Below are positions 9,622-19,227 of a DNA stretch of 64,000 bases, piece by piece. A model generated the notes under the pieces. It was given only the letters and a program-made list of their open reading frames with translations, had not been told where the DNA came from and searched no databases. A program made the translations under genes and the position numbers. How positions within the stretch are numbered: the stretch's first letter is position 1; the number at the start of each line of letters is the position of its first letter. The stretch covers positions 744,001 to 808,000 of the forward strand of contig CP100465.1 of assembly GCA_024227995.1 (NCBI GenBank), read 5' to 3'. This DNA is from Halomicrococcus gelatinilyticus. Its GTDB lineage: Archaea > Halobacteriota > Halobacteria > Halobacteriales > Haladaptataceae.

Positions 9622-10647
9622 ATGGTCGGAATGGGGATCATCGGACTCGGAGGGCTCGGCCACGTGATACTCGACGCCTACGCGGACGTCGGCGACGTCG
9701 ACATCGTCGCCGGCGCGGACGTGTCGCCGGAAGCGCGCGACGCGTTCGAGACGACGTACGGCGCACCGGCGTACGACGACTACGCGACGATGCTCGCCGA
9801 GCACGACCTCGACGCGGCCACCATCGTCACGCCGCACACCCTTCACTACGAGCAGGCGATGGCCTGCCTCGACGACGGTCTCGACGTCCTGCTGGAGAAA
9901 CCGATGGTGACCGACACCGAGGACGCCGTCGACCTCGTGACCACCGCCGACGAGCGCGACCGCGTCCTGCAGGTGGGCTACCAGCGGCACTTCCACCCGG
10001 CGTTCCAGGAACTGCGGCGCGTCGCCCGGGGCGACCGCATCGGTGACGTCCACACGGTCAGCTGTTATCTCGGCCAGGAGTGGATCGACGCCCAGCAGGG
10101 AACGTGGCGGACGAACCCCGCTCTCTCCGGCGGTGGACAGCTCTACGACACCGGGTCGCACCTGCTCGACGCGCTGCTGTGGACGACCGGTGGGACGCCG
10201 ACCGACGTCGTCGCCGAGATGGACTACGCGACCCCTGGGGTCGACGTCAACAGCGCGCTCGCCGTCACCCTGGACGTCGACGGACGGACCGTAACGGCGA
10301 GCGTGGGCGTCAGCGGCGACGGCGTCGAGGTCTCGCCGACGGAGGGGTACGCGATGTGGGGGACCGACGGACGCGTCGGGTACGCCGAGGACTACCTGAC
10401 GGTCACGGAGACGGGGCGGACCACCTCCGGGACCACCATCACCGCGGACACCGAACTGGGGTCGCTCACCCACGCGAAGCTACGGAACTTCGCCGACTCT
10501 GTCCGCGGCGACGCGGAGCCGGCGGTCCCCGGCGAGCACGGCCTGCGGGTGACCGCGCTCACGGAGGCCGCCTACCAGGCCGACGAGACGGGCGAACGCG
10601 TCGACGTCGCCGCGACCCTGGACGCCGCGCGCGAGGAGGTCGAGTGA
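9622..10647 (+). CDS. Gfo/Idh/MocA-family NAD(P)-dependent oxidoreductase
   Basis: 341 aa, the usual length. The N-terminal Rossmann domain starts at once with GIIGLGGLGHVI. The family EKP motif lies at residues 92-94 (LLEKPMV), with the lysine a catalytic residue. The second domain holds the active-site segment QLYDTGSHLLDALLW (D176, H180). Relatives oxidise or reduce sugars, inositols or biliverdin; the substrate here cannot be fixed. A TATA-like cacttattc about 27 nt before the ATG supports a leaderless start at 9622; a second in-frame ATG at 9631 is possible. A small zinc-ribbon gene follows 44 bp downstream. Confidence 0.85.
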   Translation: MVGMGIIGLGGLGHVILDAYADVGDVDIVAGADVSPEARDAFETTYGAPAYDDYATMLAEHDLDAATIVTPHTLHYEQAMACLDDGLDVLLEKPMVTDTEDAVDLVTTADERDRVLQVGYQRHFHPAFQELRRVARGDRIGDVHTVSCYLGQEWIDAQQGTWRTNPALSGGGQLYDTGSHLLDALLWTTGGTPTDVVAEMDYATPGVDVNSALAVTLDVDGRTVTASVGVSGDGVEVSPTEGYAMWGTDGRVGYAEDYLTVTETGRTTSGTTITADTELGSLTHAKLRNFADSVRGDAEPAVPGEHGLRVTALTEAAYQADETGERVDVAATLDAAREEVE

Positions 10648-10691
10648 CGGAAACCAGTAGCTTGAACTACGGTACGACCCCAAGCACCTGT

Positions 10692-10862
10692 ATGAGCCTC
10701 GAGATCGAACACGAGTGCCCCCAGTGTGGCGGCACCGAGACGTTCTACCGCAGCGCCAGCACGACGCTCCACCTCGGCGAGAAGACCAAGTGGCGCTGTA
10801 CCGAGTGCGGCTACGGCTTCGTCACTATCGACGGCGACATCGACTCCACCGCTACGGCGTAG
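10692..10862 (+). CDS. 56-aa zinc-ribbon protein
   Basis: Two CxxC knuckles, C9/C12 (ECPQCGG) and C36/C39 (RCTECGYG), flank a beta-rich segment (ETFYRSASTTLHLGEKTKW), the layout of a rubredoxin-type zinc ribbon. Several haloarchaeal small proteins have this form. The role is unknown; nucleic-acid or protein binding is usual for the fold. It may share a transcript with the oxidoreductase 44 bp upstream, though a separate start is possible. Confidence 0.75.
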   Translation: MSLEIEHECPQCGGTETFYRSASTTLHLGEKTKWRCTECGYGFVTIDGDIDSTATA

Positions 10863-11043
10863 TGGGACGCCGAGCCGGTCGACCTCTTCTCCTGCCTCGA
10901 ACGCACCGTTCCGACCCGCTCGTCCTCGACGGACGGCTCCGTCCTACCCGTCGATAAACCGTATGCCGGGATACTGAATCCCCGGTCGTTGGACGACAGC
11001 GGTTCGGGGCGTGCCACGTCGAGAAGCCCGCGGGCCGAGCGCG

Positions 11044-13221
11044 TCAGAACATCAACCGTTCGAGCAGTTTACGTGCGAGTCCCGGGCGACCCGACTCGCG
11101 GGGATAGACGGTGACGGTCGTACAGCCCGGGCTCAAAAGCACGGGCCGGTCGTCGAACAGTCCGCTTCGAAGCCTGTGGTCTGCGCCTCGACGCACCAGC
11201 AGGTCCGGACGCGGAAGCTGTCCGCCGTCCGTCCGGACGGACTGTGCCCGGACCGGCACGGAGAGCAACTCCGAGAGGTCGGACTGGTAGTCGCCGATCG
11301 TGCGCCGTTGCTGGTCGGTGCTATCGCCGTCGGCGGGATGCCAGAGCGAGATGCTCCCGTCGTTCGACGCGGCGATGGCCTCCGCGACGTTCACCGTGAG
11401 GGACGCGTACGGTCCACCGTCCCCGGAGAGTGCGATCCGTTCGGGAGCGTCGTAGCCGAGGTTGTCCACGAGCAACACGTCGCACGGTGCGTGTCGGACG
11501 ATCCAGTCGACCGGATCACCGAGCAGTCGCGAGCGGAGGCGGAGCGGTTCGTGCTCGGCGAGTATCGCGTCGACCTCGTGGTCGTCGGCGAAGTTGACGA
11601 CGGCGTGTTTCGTATCGTGGCTGACGACCTCGTCGGCCGTCAGGTCGACGTCCAGGTCGGCTGCGAGGTCGGCCATCCGGGTTTCGAACGAGACGTCCGA
11701 CGGCGACTGGACGGTGGCGTCCTCGGTGAGCGGCGCCTGGTCGGGGATCTCCTCGAACCGGACGACCACGACCCGGCCGTCGTCCGGACGGACGAGGTCC
11801 GCGGCCAGGGCGACCAGCGATCGCTCGCGTTGTCCGCCCACGTCCTTCGTGAGCGCGACGAGTACCTCGTGTGTCGCGTCCGACGAGGCGGACTCGACGT
11901 CGGTGAGCGCGTCCTCACCGATCTGCCGCCGGAGCGCGTCGGCGGCCGCACCCTCCCGGCGGACTCGCGGGCGGACGTAGACGAAGTACCAGAGGACGCT
12001 CCCGAACGCGATGAGGAGCGCGCCGACGAGCGCGATTGTTCCCATCTGCGTGAGCAGGAGTACGCCGGTGACGGCGCCGAAGACCTGCATCCAGGGGTAC
12101 AGCGGCGACGTGAACTCCGGATCGTACTCCGTTCCTCCCTCACGGAAGGCGACGACGGCCAGGTTGATCAGCGCGAACACCATGATCTGGAAGGCGCTCG
12201 CGAGCTTTGCGATCTCCAGAATCGGAACGAAGGCGATCAGCGCGAGCAGTACGGCACCCGTGAGCGTGATGGACGCGACCGGCGTCCCGAACCGGTCGCT
12301 GACCGTCGACAGCGACGGCGGGGCGAGCCTGTCCCGGCTCATCGCAAACGGGTAGCGCGACGAGGAGAGGATGCCGGCGTTGGCGGTCGAGACGAGAGCC
12401 AGGATGGCCGCAACGATGACGGCGATGACGCCAGCCTGTCCGAGCGTGACCTCCGCGGCGACCGCGACGGGCGTCCGTGAGCCGGCGACGCTTCCGGGGT
12501 CGGTTATCCCGACCAGTACCGCGACGATACCCACGTACAGTGCCGTCGTGAACGCGAGCGATCCGAGGATTCCGCGGGGGATGTTCCGCCCGGGTTTCTC
12601 GACCTCCTCGGCGACGCTCGCCACCTTGGTGACGCCGGCGTACGAGACGAACACCAGCCCGGTCGCGGCCAGGAGCCCGCCGACGCCGTCGTCGAAGAAG
12701 TCGACGTAGTTCGCCGACCGGATTCCGGGCGCGCTCCCGGCGGCGAACCAGCCGAGCGCCGCCAGCATGACGACGACGATAGCGAGCTGGAGCCGTCCCG
12801 TCTGTTTCGCACCGAACAGGTTCACCAGGATAAGGACCGTCGCCAGCCCCAGCGCGACCGGCTTCAGTGGCAGATCGAACAGCAGGAGCAGGTAGGGAAC
12901 GCCGCCGACGAGCGCGAGCGCGCCCTTGAACGAGAGGGAGAACCACGTCCCGACGCCAGCGATAGTACCCAGCAAGGGACCCATGCCACGCTCTATGTAG
13001 ATGTACGTTCCCCCGGCCTCGGGCATCGCGGTGGCCATCTCCGACTTCGAGAGCGCCGCCGGCACCACGAGCACGCCAGCCAGGAGGTAGGCGAGTATCA
13101 CGGCGGGACCGGCGACTTCGAGCGCCAGCGCCGGGAGGATGAAGATGCCACTGCCGATCATCGCACCGATGCTGATGGCGAGTACTGACGGAAGGCCGAG
13201 GTCTCGTTCTAGCTCTTTCAT
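11044..13221 (-). CDS. APC-family amino-acid permease with UspA-like C-terminal region
   Basis: 725 aa. Residues 1 to about 430 are an amino acid-polyamine-organocation transporter of about 12 membrane segments, opening with the family motif GLPSVLAISIGAMIGSGIF. From about 465 onward there are UspA-like regions: a first one including EVLVALTKDVGG...VVVVRFEEIPDQAPLT and VDAILAEHEPL...CDVLLVDNLG, and a second, weaker one starting ERIALSGDGGPYASLTVN. Such APC-Usp fusions are common in haloarchaea, and the cytosolic tail is thought to sense nucleotide or stress state. The start (13221) overlaps the stop of the upstream TrkA-N gene by four bases (ATGA), so the two are translationally coupled. The divergent Lrp/AsnC gene is a plausible regulator. 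The transported amino acid is unknown. Confidence 0.88.
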   Translation of the reverse strand: MKELERDLGLPSVLAISIGAMIGSGIFILPALALEVAGPAVILAYLLAGVLVVPAALSKSEMATAMPEAGGTYIYIERGMGPLLGTIAGVGTWFSLSFKGALALVGGVPYLLLLFDLPLKPVALGLATVLILVNLFGAKQTGRLQLAIVVVMLAALGWFAAGSAPGIRSANYVDFFDDGVGGLLAATGLVFVSYAGVTKVASVAEEVEKPGRNIPRGILGSLAFTTALYVGIVAVLVGITDPGSVAGSRTPVAVAAEVTLGQAGVIAVIVAAILALVSTANAGILSSSRYPFAMSRDRLAPPSLSTVSDRFGTPVASITLTGAVLLALIAFVPILEIAKLASAFQIMVFALINLAVVAFREGGTEYDPEFTSPLYPWMQVFGAVTGVLLLTQMGTIALVGALLIAFGSVLWYFVYVRPRVRREGAAADALRRQIGEDALTDVESASSDATHEVLVALTKDVGGQRERSLVALAADLVRPDDGRVVVVRFEEIPDQAPLTEDATVQSPSDVSFETRMADLAADLDVDLTADEVVSHDTKHAVVNFADDHEVDAILAEHEPLRLRSRLLGDPVDWIVRHAPCDVLLVDNLGYDAPERIALSGDGGPYASLTVNVAEAIAASNDGSISLWHPADGDSTDQQRRTIGDYQSDLSELLSVPVRAQSVRTDGGQLPRPDLLVRRGADHRLRSGLFDDRPVLLSPGCTTVTVYPRESGRPGLARKLLERLMF

Positions 13222-13643
13222 ATTTTGTCGACTATTTCGGTGGACAGCGCGGTCGTCGCACAGACGGGTTCGTGTCCGGCTGCGGTGAGAAGTTCGCACC
13301 GGTCGGGAACGCTCGCCAGCACGACGGCCCTGGAGACGTCGAAGTGCGTCCTGGCGAGCTGTGCGACGAGCAGGTTCCGGCTGTCGCACGGCGTCGCCAC
13401 GACGACCGTCGAGGCGCTCGACACGCCGGCCTCGCCCAGCGTTCGCGCGTCGGCCGGGTTACCCTGCTGTACAGGGATATCGGACGGCTCGTGCACCTCG
13501 TCGACCAGGGCGACGTCGTGACCGTGCGCACGGAGACGGCGGGCCACGGCCGCACCGACGTGTTCGCCGCCGAGGACGAACAGCTCCGCCGCTTCTCTGC
13601 CGGGTTGCTCGCTCCTCGTGGAGAGGTTCGGTTTCAGTTTCAT
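13218..13643 (-). CDS. TrkA-N (RCK) domain protein
   Basis: 141 aa, only one Rossmann domain: ELFVLGGEHVGAAVARRL at residues 20-37 (GGEHVG as nucleotide loop), an acidic end of the second strand (VALVDEVHEP), then TVVVATPCDSRNLLVAQLAR and AVVLASVPDRCELL. The TrkA-C domain found in most Trk potassium regulators is absent. The four-base overlap with the APC permease gene strongly suggests that it binds or regulates that transporter in response to NAD(H) or another nucleotide. This partner choice is inferred from context only. Confidence 0.75.
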   Translation of the reverse strand: MKLKPNLSTRSEQPGREAAELFVLGGEHVGAAVARRLRAHGHDVALVDEVHEPSDIPVQQGNPADARTLGEAGVSSASTVVVATPCDSRNLLVAQLARTHFDVSRAVVLASVPDRCELLTAAGHEPVCATTALSTEIVDKI

Positions 13644-13978
13644 GGTTCAGTGAACGACCCCGTTCGCGACGGTCCGACTCGGGTGTCGGACGCGGTCACC
13701 AGGACGTAAATCACAGAGCGACATAAGCTAGCCGGTTTAATCCCCGGTTCGTCAATATAGTTTCTCTAAATATGCACTTCCGTCATCGGAACCGAGGTCA
13801 GGACCGGACGGCACGCCCGCACGTCCCGGCGTCGCCGCGCACGGGAGGACACGGCGGCCGTCACAGTGCCTGTTCGAGTCGGGGGACGAACGGACGGACC
13901 GTCCCTCCCGGTCAACCGGCGTCGGTCCGGCCGCAGAGCAAGACTGAATAGTACCCTCGATGACGAAACAGATAGCAG
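13644..13978. promoter_or_regulatory. Intergenic control region between TrkA-N/APC operon and Lrp-type regulator
   Basis: 335 bp between divergent genes. AT-rich stretches cluster at 13695-13780; read on the minus strand they contain TATA-like catatttagag and actatattg, suitable for the transporter operon with a leader of about 100 nt. A weaker gaatagtaccc at 13947-13957 precedes the regulator's ATG. No protein gene is convincing here. Lrp-family proteins commonly bind such shared regions. Confidence 0.4.
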
Positions 13979-14482
13979 ATGAAAGATGGTGAACTAGACT
14001 CGGTCGATAGACACATTCTCTACTACCTCCAGCAGGACGCTCGACGAACGTCGTCCAGTGACATCGCGGAGAAGCTGGACCTGTCTCCGAGCACCGTCCG
14101 GACGCGCATCGGTAAGCTCGAGGCAAGCGGCGTCATCCGCGGCTACCACCTGGACATCGACTACGACCTGGCAGGCTACCCGCTCTACACCAAGATCATC
14201 TGTACGGCACCTATCACGGAGCGCGACAGGCTCGCCAACGAGGCCCGCAAGGTACGCGGCGTGACGGCCGTCCGCGAGATAATGACTGGCAAGCGAAACG
14301 TGTACGTCAACGCCATCGGGGAGGACCACGACGATCTCAACCGTATCGGGGAAGAACTCGACAGGGTCGGGCTCGACGTCGTCGACGAACAGCTCATCCG
14401 CGACGAGTACGTCTGTCCGTACCACGGCTTCCTCGACCAGGAAGCCGATGCACAGCCTGTCGAGGGCGACACCGAATCGTAG
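13979..14482 (+). CDS. Lrp/AsnC-family transcription regulator
   Basis: 167 aa. The N-terminal winged helix-turn-helix (about residues 7-55) reads DSVDRHILYYLQQDAR...SSDIAEKLDLSPSTVRTRIGKLE, a clear Lrp-type DNA-binding domain. The rest is a RAM/ACT-like ligand domain (about 65-140) with GYPLYTKIICTAPITERDRL and VRGVTAVREIMTGKRNVYV. The C-terminus carries two Cys/His-containing turns (YVCPYHGF) and an acidic tail. It is divergent from the TrkA-N/APC operon and is likely its amino-acid-responsive regulator, by position. Confidence 0.85.
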   Translation: MKDGELDSVDRHILYYLQQDARRTSSSDIAEKLDLSPSTVRTRIGKLEASGVIRGYHLDIDYDLAGYPLYTKIICTAPITERDRLANEARKVRGVTAVREIMTGKRNVYVNAIGEDHDDLNRIGEELDRVGLDVVDEQLIRDEYVCPYHGFLDQEADAQPVEGDTES

Positions 14483-14677
14483 CGCCGTACACCGAACGGA
14501 CTCGTTCTCCGTCTTCGACCCCGAGAGCGGTCGACCCGCGGCGCATTCTCGAACGCCGCGGCGTCGGACGGACGACCGAAAGCCCGGAGCCGTCTGCGAC
14601 CCGGGACGACTGCACCGCCATCCGTCGGCGGACTGCCGTCCGCACGTCGTCGAGAGAAGGGGGTCGCGCCGAACGGC

Positions 14678-16099
14678 CTACTCGTCGAGCGACTGCCATG
14701 ACAGCCGCAGGTTCCGGGCGGCGTCGGCCTGGTCGATGCGCTTCGCGGTCGTGCGCTGGGGCGCGTCCGCGAGTGCGTCCTCATCCTCGCGTGCGACCGC
14801 GTTGAACGCCTCGGCGAGCTGGTCGAGCGTCTCGCGGTTCTCCACCTCGGTCGGCTCGGTCATCAGCGCCTCCGGGACGATCTCGGGCCACTTCGTCGTC
14901 GGCGGGTGGACGCCGTAGTCGAGCATCCGCTTCGCCACGTCGGCGGCGTCCTGGTCGCCCGCGCTGGCGACGAACTCGTGGTGGAACGGCCCGTGGGGCA
15001 CCTCGTAGTCGATCTGCTCGGCGAGGTAGTTGGCGTTGAGGACGGCCTTCGCGCTGGCGTCGGCGAGGCCGGCGTCGCCGAGGCGGGCGATGTAGGCGTA
15101 GGTCTTCACCAGCACGAGCCAGTTACCCGCGAACCCGTGGACCTTGCCGATGGTGTTCTCGGGGTCGAACCGCTCGTAGCCGTTCTCCGTCTCCCGCACG
15201 CGCGGCGCGGGGAGGAACTCGGCGAGGTCCGAGACGACGCCCACCGGGCCGGCACCCGGGCCGCCGCCGCCGTGCGGCGTGGCGAACGTCTTGTGGACGT
15301 TGTAGTGCATGATGTCGAAGCCCATGTCGCCGGGACGGGCCTGCCCGAGCAGCGCGTTGAGGTTCGCGCCGTCGTAGTAGAGCAGGCCGCCGACGTCGTG
15401 GACGACGTCCGCGATCTCCTCGATGTCGCGCTCGAACAGCCCGAGCGTGTTCGGGTTCGTCAGCATGAACAGCGCGGTGTCCTCGCCGGCGGCAGCCTCG
15501 AGAGCGTCGAGGTCGACGCGGCCGTCGTCGCCCGACGGCAGTTCGACCACGTCGTAGCCGCCCATCGCCGCGCTGGCGAAGTTCGTGCCGTGGGCGCTGT
15601 CCGGGACGATGATCTCGTCGCGGTGGCCCTCGCCGTTGGCCTCGTGGTACGCCTTGGCGACGAGGATGCCGGTGAACTCGCCGGCCGCGCCCGCCGGCGG
15701 CTGGAGGCTGACCGCGTCCATGCCGCCGATGCGCGCCAGGTAGTCCTGGAGGCCGTGCATGAGTTCGAGGGTGCCCTGGACGCTCTCGGCCGAACGGTCG
15801 GGGTGGACCTGCGCGCCGGGGAGCGCCGCCACGTCCTCGGTGAACTTCGGGTTGTACTTCATCGTACAGCTCCCGAGCGGGTAGGGTCCGCTGTCGACGC
15901 CGTAGTTCATCTGGGAGAGGCGGGTGTAGTGGCGCGCGAGCTCCGGCTCCGAAATCTCGGGAAGGTCGAGGCTGTCGCGGGTCAGGTCGTCGGGCAGTGG
16001 CGCGTCGTCGACGTCGACGCGCTCGCCGTCCTTCTCCGAGAGCAGCGGTTCGTAGCGGTCCTCGTCCTCGCGCTGCCAGCGTGCCTGGTCGTACTTCAT
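14678..16099 (-). CDS. gcvPB: Glycine dehydrogenase (decarboxylating) subunit 2, P-protein
   Basis: 473 aa, the PLP-carrying half of the two-subunit P-protein. The cofactor lysine lies in [18 protein letters not shown] (K270), with the glycine-rich loop after it; [15 protein letters not shown] (70-84) and [16 protein letters not shown] are also diagnostic. With subunit 1 it decarboxylates glycine and loads the aminomethyl group onto lipoyl-GcvH. Its ATG (16099) overlaps the stop of gcvPA by four bases; it is the last gene of the gcvT-H-PA-PB operon. The following 195 bp (14483-14677), shared with the convergent Lrp gene, show nothing notable. Confidence 0.97.
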   Translation of the reverse strand: MKYDQARWQREDEDRYEPLLSEKDGERVDVDDAPLPDDLTRDSLDLPEISEPELARHYTRLSQMNYGVDSGPYPLGSCTMKYNPKFTEDVAALPGAQVHPDRSAESVQGTLELMHGLQDYLARIGGMDAVSLQPPAGAAGEFTGILVAKAYHEANGEGHRDEIIVPDSAHGTNFASAAMGGYDVVELPSGDDGRVDLDALEAAAGEDTALFMLTNPNTLGLFERDIEEIADVVHDVGGLLYYDGANLNALLGQARPGDMGFDIMHYNVHKTFATPHGGGGPGAGPVGVVSDLAEFLPAPRVRETENGYERFDPENTIGKVHGFAGNWLVLVKTYAYIARLGDAGLADASAKAVLNANYLAEQIDYEVPHGPFHHEFVASAGDQDAADVAKRMLDYGVHPPTTKWPEIVPEALMTEPTEVENRETLDQLAEAFNAVAREDEDALADAPQRTTAKRIDQADAARNLRLSWQSLDE

Positions 16100-17436
16100 C
16101 GGGACACCTCCTCGAAGCTGGCGACGAACTCGTCGACGGCGTGCTCGTTGGTGTCGGTCACGCACACCTGGACCTCGTGTTCGCCGACCTGGTGGACCGC
16201 GAAGCCCTCCCGTTCGAGGTCGTCGACGATGGGGGCGGCCGGCTGGTCGGTGTGAGCGACGAACTCGCGGAAGTGGTGGCGGTCGTGGACGGGCGCCTTG
16301 ACGCCCGTAATCGCGTCGAGGCGCTCGGCGAGGTCGCGCGCCAGCGTGACACAGTCCTCGGCGAGGTCGACGAGGCCGGACGGCCCGAGGTAGGCGGCGT
16401 GGATGGCGGCCCGCAGCGCCACCCAGGCCTGGTTCGTGCAGATGTTGCTCGTCGCGCGCTCGCGGCGGATGTGCTGTTCGCGCGTCTGGAGCGTCAGGGT
16501 GTAGGTCCGGTTGCCGTCCGCGTCCTCGGCAGCGCCGACGAGGCGGCCCGGCACCTGCCGGACGAACTCCTCGCGCGTGGCGAACAGGCCGAGGCCCATG
16601 CCGTAACTCGTCGGCAGGCCCAGCGTCGCGGCGTCGCCGACGACGACGTCGGCGCCGACGCTCGCGGGTTCCTGCAGCAACGAGAGCGCGACCGGGTCCG
16701 AGCCGAGACAGAACAGCGCGTCGTGGTCGTCAGCGAGTCGGCCGACCGTCGCGAGGTTCTCCTCGACGGTCCCGAGCGTCGTCGGGTTCTCTGCGTACAC
16801 CATGACGGCGTCCTCGTCGAGGGCGTCCGCCAGCGCGTCGACGTCGACGTTGCCGTCGTCGGTCGCGTACGTCTCGACGGCGAGTCCGGGGCCGTCGGCG
16901 TAGTTCGCCAGCACGCTCCGGCGGTTCTCGAGGAGATAGTCGGGGACGAGCACCCGGTTCCCGCTGGTCGCGCGGACGCGCGAGGCGAGCAGCGCCGCCT
17001 CGGCCAGCGCCGTCGCGTGGTCGTACATCGAGGCGTTGACGATGTCCAGCCCCGTGAGTTCGACCAGCATCGACTGGTACTCGAAGAGCGCCTGCAGGAA
17101 CCCCTGGGTGATCTCGGGCTGGTACTGCGTGTAGGAGGTGAGAAACTCCGAGCGCAGCGAGAGGTGGTCGACCAGCGAGGGGACGTAGTGGTCGTAGTGA
17201 CCGCGCCCGAGGAACTCCGTCAGGTCGCGGTTGCTCCCCAGCATCCGACGGAGTTCGCGGCGGACCGCGGCCTCGCTCTGCTCGTCGATGCCGAACTCGC
17301 CGTCGAAGCGCACTGACTCGGGCACGTCGAAGAGGTCGTCGAGCGAGTCCGCACCGACGGCGTCGAGCATCGCCGCGGTCTCCGCGTCCGTGTGCGGGGC
17401 GTACGGACTGCCCGCACTCGTGTCTCGTCCGCTCAT
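16096..17436 (-). CDS. gcvPA: Glycine dehydrogenase (decarboxylating) subunit 1, P-protein
   Basis: 446 aa, the partner half without the PLP lysine. It matches the family along its whole length: [55 protein letters not shown] and [21 protein letters not shown]. It pairs with GcvPB to form the active P-protein. Start 17436 and stop 16096 each overlap a neighbour by four bases (ATGA), which implies coupled translation and fixed stoichiometry. Confidence 0.96.
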   Translation of the reverse strand: MSGRDTSAGSPYAPHTDAETAAMLDAVGADSLDDLFDVPESVRFDGEFGIDEQSEAAVRRELRRMLGSNRDLTEFLGRGHYDHYVPSLVDHLSLRSEFLTSYTQYQPEITQGFLQALFEYQSMLVELTGLDIVNASMYDHATALAEAALLASRVRATSGNRVLVPDYLLENRRSVLANYADGPGLAVETYATDDGNVDVDALADALDEDAVMVYAENPTTLGTVEENLATVGRLADDHDALFCLGSDPVALSLLQEPASVGADVVVGDAATLGLPTSYGMGLGLFATREEFVRQVPGRLVGAAEDADGNRTYTLTLQTREQHIRRERATSNICTNQAWVALRAAIHAAYLGPSGLVDLAEDCVTLARDLAERLDAITGVKAPVHDRHHFREFVAHTDQPAAPIVDDLEREGFAVHQVGEHEVQVCVTDTNEHAVDEFVASFEEVSR

Positions 17437-17810
17437 TCGATCTGCTCGCGGTACTCCGCCGCCGACAGCAGGTCGTCCGTCTCGCCGGAGACCTCCACCT
17501 CGAGCATCCAGCCCTCGCCGAACGGGTCGTCGTTGACGAGTTCGGGCTCGTTCGTCAGCGCGTCGTTGACCGCCGTCACTGTGCCGGAGACGGGCGAGTA
17601 GAGGTCCGAGACGGCCTTGATGGACTCGACGACGCCGAACTCCTCGCCCGCCTCGACGTCGTCGCCCTCGGCGGGCAGTTCGACGAAGACGATGTCGCCC
17701 AGTTCGTCCTGTGCGAAGTCGCTGATGCCGATTCGAGCGGTGTCGTCGCTCTCTTCTACCCACTCGTGCGATTCAAGGTACTTTCGGTTCTCGGGTACTT
17801 CGAAGCTCAT
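17433..17810 (-). CDS. gcvH: Glycine cleavage system H protein
   Basis: 125 aa, standard length. The lipoylated lysine is K65 in [17 protein letters not shown], within the usual hammerhead fold. It starts [17 protein letters not shown], as H proteins do. It shuttles the aminomethyl arm from P-protein to T-protein and on to dihydrolipoyl dehydrogenase, which is not in this window. It overlaps gcvT and gcvPA by four bases at either end. Confidence 0.98.
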   Translation of the reverse strand: MSFEVPENRKYLESHEWVEESDDTARIGISDFAQDELGDIVFVELPAEGDDVEAGEEFGVVESIKAVSDLYSPVSGTVTAVNDALTNEPELVNDDPFGEGWMLEVEVSGETDDLLSAAEYREQIE

Positions 17811-18943
17811 TGTTTGTCTTTGAGGAAGGGTGTACTCTCAATCTTTGCCTTTTTCGACTGTCCGCGAACGACGACCCTGACGACCGTCCCGGGGTCGGCG
17901 TACTCGACCGGGACGTACCCCAGCGCGATGGGGTCGCCCAGCGTCGGGCTCATCGTCCCGCTGGTCACCTCGCCGATGATACGGTCGTCGGTGTTCGTGA
18001 CGTCGTACCCGTGACGCGGGACGCCCCGGTCGACCAGTCGGAGGCCGACGAACGCCTCTTCGACGCCCGCCGCTTTGGCGGTTTCGAGAGCGTCCCGTCC
18101 GACGAACTCCGTGTCGAGGTCGACCGCGAACGCCACGTCCGCCTCGTAGGGGTTGCGCGGGTCGTTCTCCGGGTCGAAGTCCTGGCCGGAGAGCAGGAAT
18201 CCCATCTCCATGCGGAGCGTGTCGCGTGCGCCGAGTCCGCAGGGCTGTGCCTCGATGGCGTCCCAGACGGTCTCGGCCTCGTCCGCCGGCAGGATGAGTT
18301 CGAACCCGTCCTCGCCGGTGTACCCCGTGCGGGCGACCCAGCAGCTGACGCCGGCGACGGAGGCGTACCGTCCCTGGAACTTCGAGATGTCGTCGACCGA
18401 CCCGTCGGCCGCGTCGGCGACGGCCTCGACGGCCGCCGGACCCTGGACGGCGAACATCGCGTACTCGTCGGTGACGTCGTGGACCTCGGCGTCCAGTCCC
18501 CACTCGTCGCGGAACGACGTCCAGCGCTCGTGCATCTGTTCGTCGTGGCCCGCGTTGGGGATGAACAGGAAGTCCGCGTCCCCGTCGGACGGCGTGGGTG
18601 CGATCGACTCGTCCACGTCGTCCTCGTCGGGGATGCGGTAGACCATCGTGTCGTCGAGGATGACCCCGTCTTCGTCGGTGATCATCGCGTACTGCGAGTC
18701 GCCGACCGACAGGTCGGTCACGTCGTTGCTCGTCAACCGCTGCATCAACTCCTCGGCGTCGGGACCCCCAACCGTTATCTCGCCCATGTGAGAGACGTCG
18801 AAGATGCCGACGTCCTCCCGGACGCTCCGGTGTTCCTCCTTGATGGAGTCGAACTCCACGGGCATGTCCCACCCGCCGAACTCGGTGAAGGTCGCGCCCC
18901 GTTCGTCGTGCGTACCGCGCAAGGGCGGTTTCCGAAGGGCCAT
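17807..18943 (-). CDS. gcvT: Glycine cleavage system aminomethyltransferase (T protein)
   Basis: 378 aa, first gene of the operon. Family marks are [21 protein letters not shown] at the N-terminus, [25 protein letters not shown], and [12 protein letters not shown]. It transfers the methylene carbon from aminomethyl-lipoyl-H to tetrahydrofolate with release of ammonia. Compared with bacterial T proteins there is an acidic insert near residues 104-122 ([18 protein letters not shown]), in keeping with a salt-in proteome. A weak TATA-like cattactt about 27 nt upstream would serve a leaderless operon transcript. Confidence 0.96.
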   Translation of the reverse strand: MALRKPPLRGTHDERGATFTEFGGWDMPVEFDSIKEEHRSVREDVGIFDVSHMGEITVGGPDAEELMQRLTSNDVTDLSVGDSQYAMITDEDGVILDDTMVYRIPDEDDVDESIAPTPSDGDADFLFIPNAGHDEQMHERWTSFRDEWGLDAEVHDVTDEYAMFAVQGPAAVEAVADAADGSVDDISKFQGRYASVAGVSCWVARTGYTGEDGFELILPADEAETVWDAIEAQPCGLGARDTLRMEMGFLLSGQDFDPENDPRNPYEADVAFAVDLDTEFVGRDALETAKAAGVEEAFVGLRLVDRGVPRHGYDVTNTDDRIIGEVTSGTMSPTLGDPIALGYVPVEYADPGTVVRVVVRGQSKKAKIESTPFLKDKQ

Positions 18944-18995
18944 ATCGTACCTCCGAAGCGCGGCAAGTAATGTCTTGTTTTCTCGGCGAACCGGG

Positions 18996-19163
18996 TCAGG
19001 CAGGTTCGACGATTATCTCGCCGTCGCGCTTCTTGAACACGAGTCGGTCGCCCTCCTCGACCGTCTCCCCGGCCTCGGCGAACTCCTCGCGGACGGCCTT
19101 GATGAGACTGATGCGCCACCGCTGGGTGACGGTCGTCGTGCCGAGTATCTGCTCGTCCGTCAT
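18996..19163 (-). CDS. Small AbrB/SpoVT-like DNA-binding protein
   Basis: 55 aa. GTTTVTQRWRISLIKAVREE followed by GETVEEGDRLVFKKRDGEIIVEP has the pattern of the AbrB/MazE swapped-hairpin fold: a beta-hairpin, a short helix, then GDxLxF and IxVxP strands. Family members are dimeric DNA-binding regulators or antitoxins. No toxin gene is adjacent. The ATG at 19163 is taken; a TTG further out would add six residues. It lies 52 bp before gcvT on the same strand, so it could be co-transcribed with or regulate the glycine-cleavage operon. Confidence 0.6.
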   Translation of the reverse strand: MTDEQILGTTTVTQRWRISLIKAVREEFAEAGETVEEGDRLVFKKRDGEIIVEPA

Positions 19164-19227
19164 GTGCGCAACCCTTCCCAATCGGCACTGTTATGCATTT
19201 GTAGCTAAATAGACGATATAGTCACGA

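Noticed and set aside
13752..14126. 124-aa minus-strand frame over the Lrp start
   Set aside because: It crosses the coding start of a clear Lrp gene, has basic, Ser/Arg-rich composition and no family likeness.
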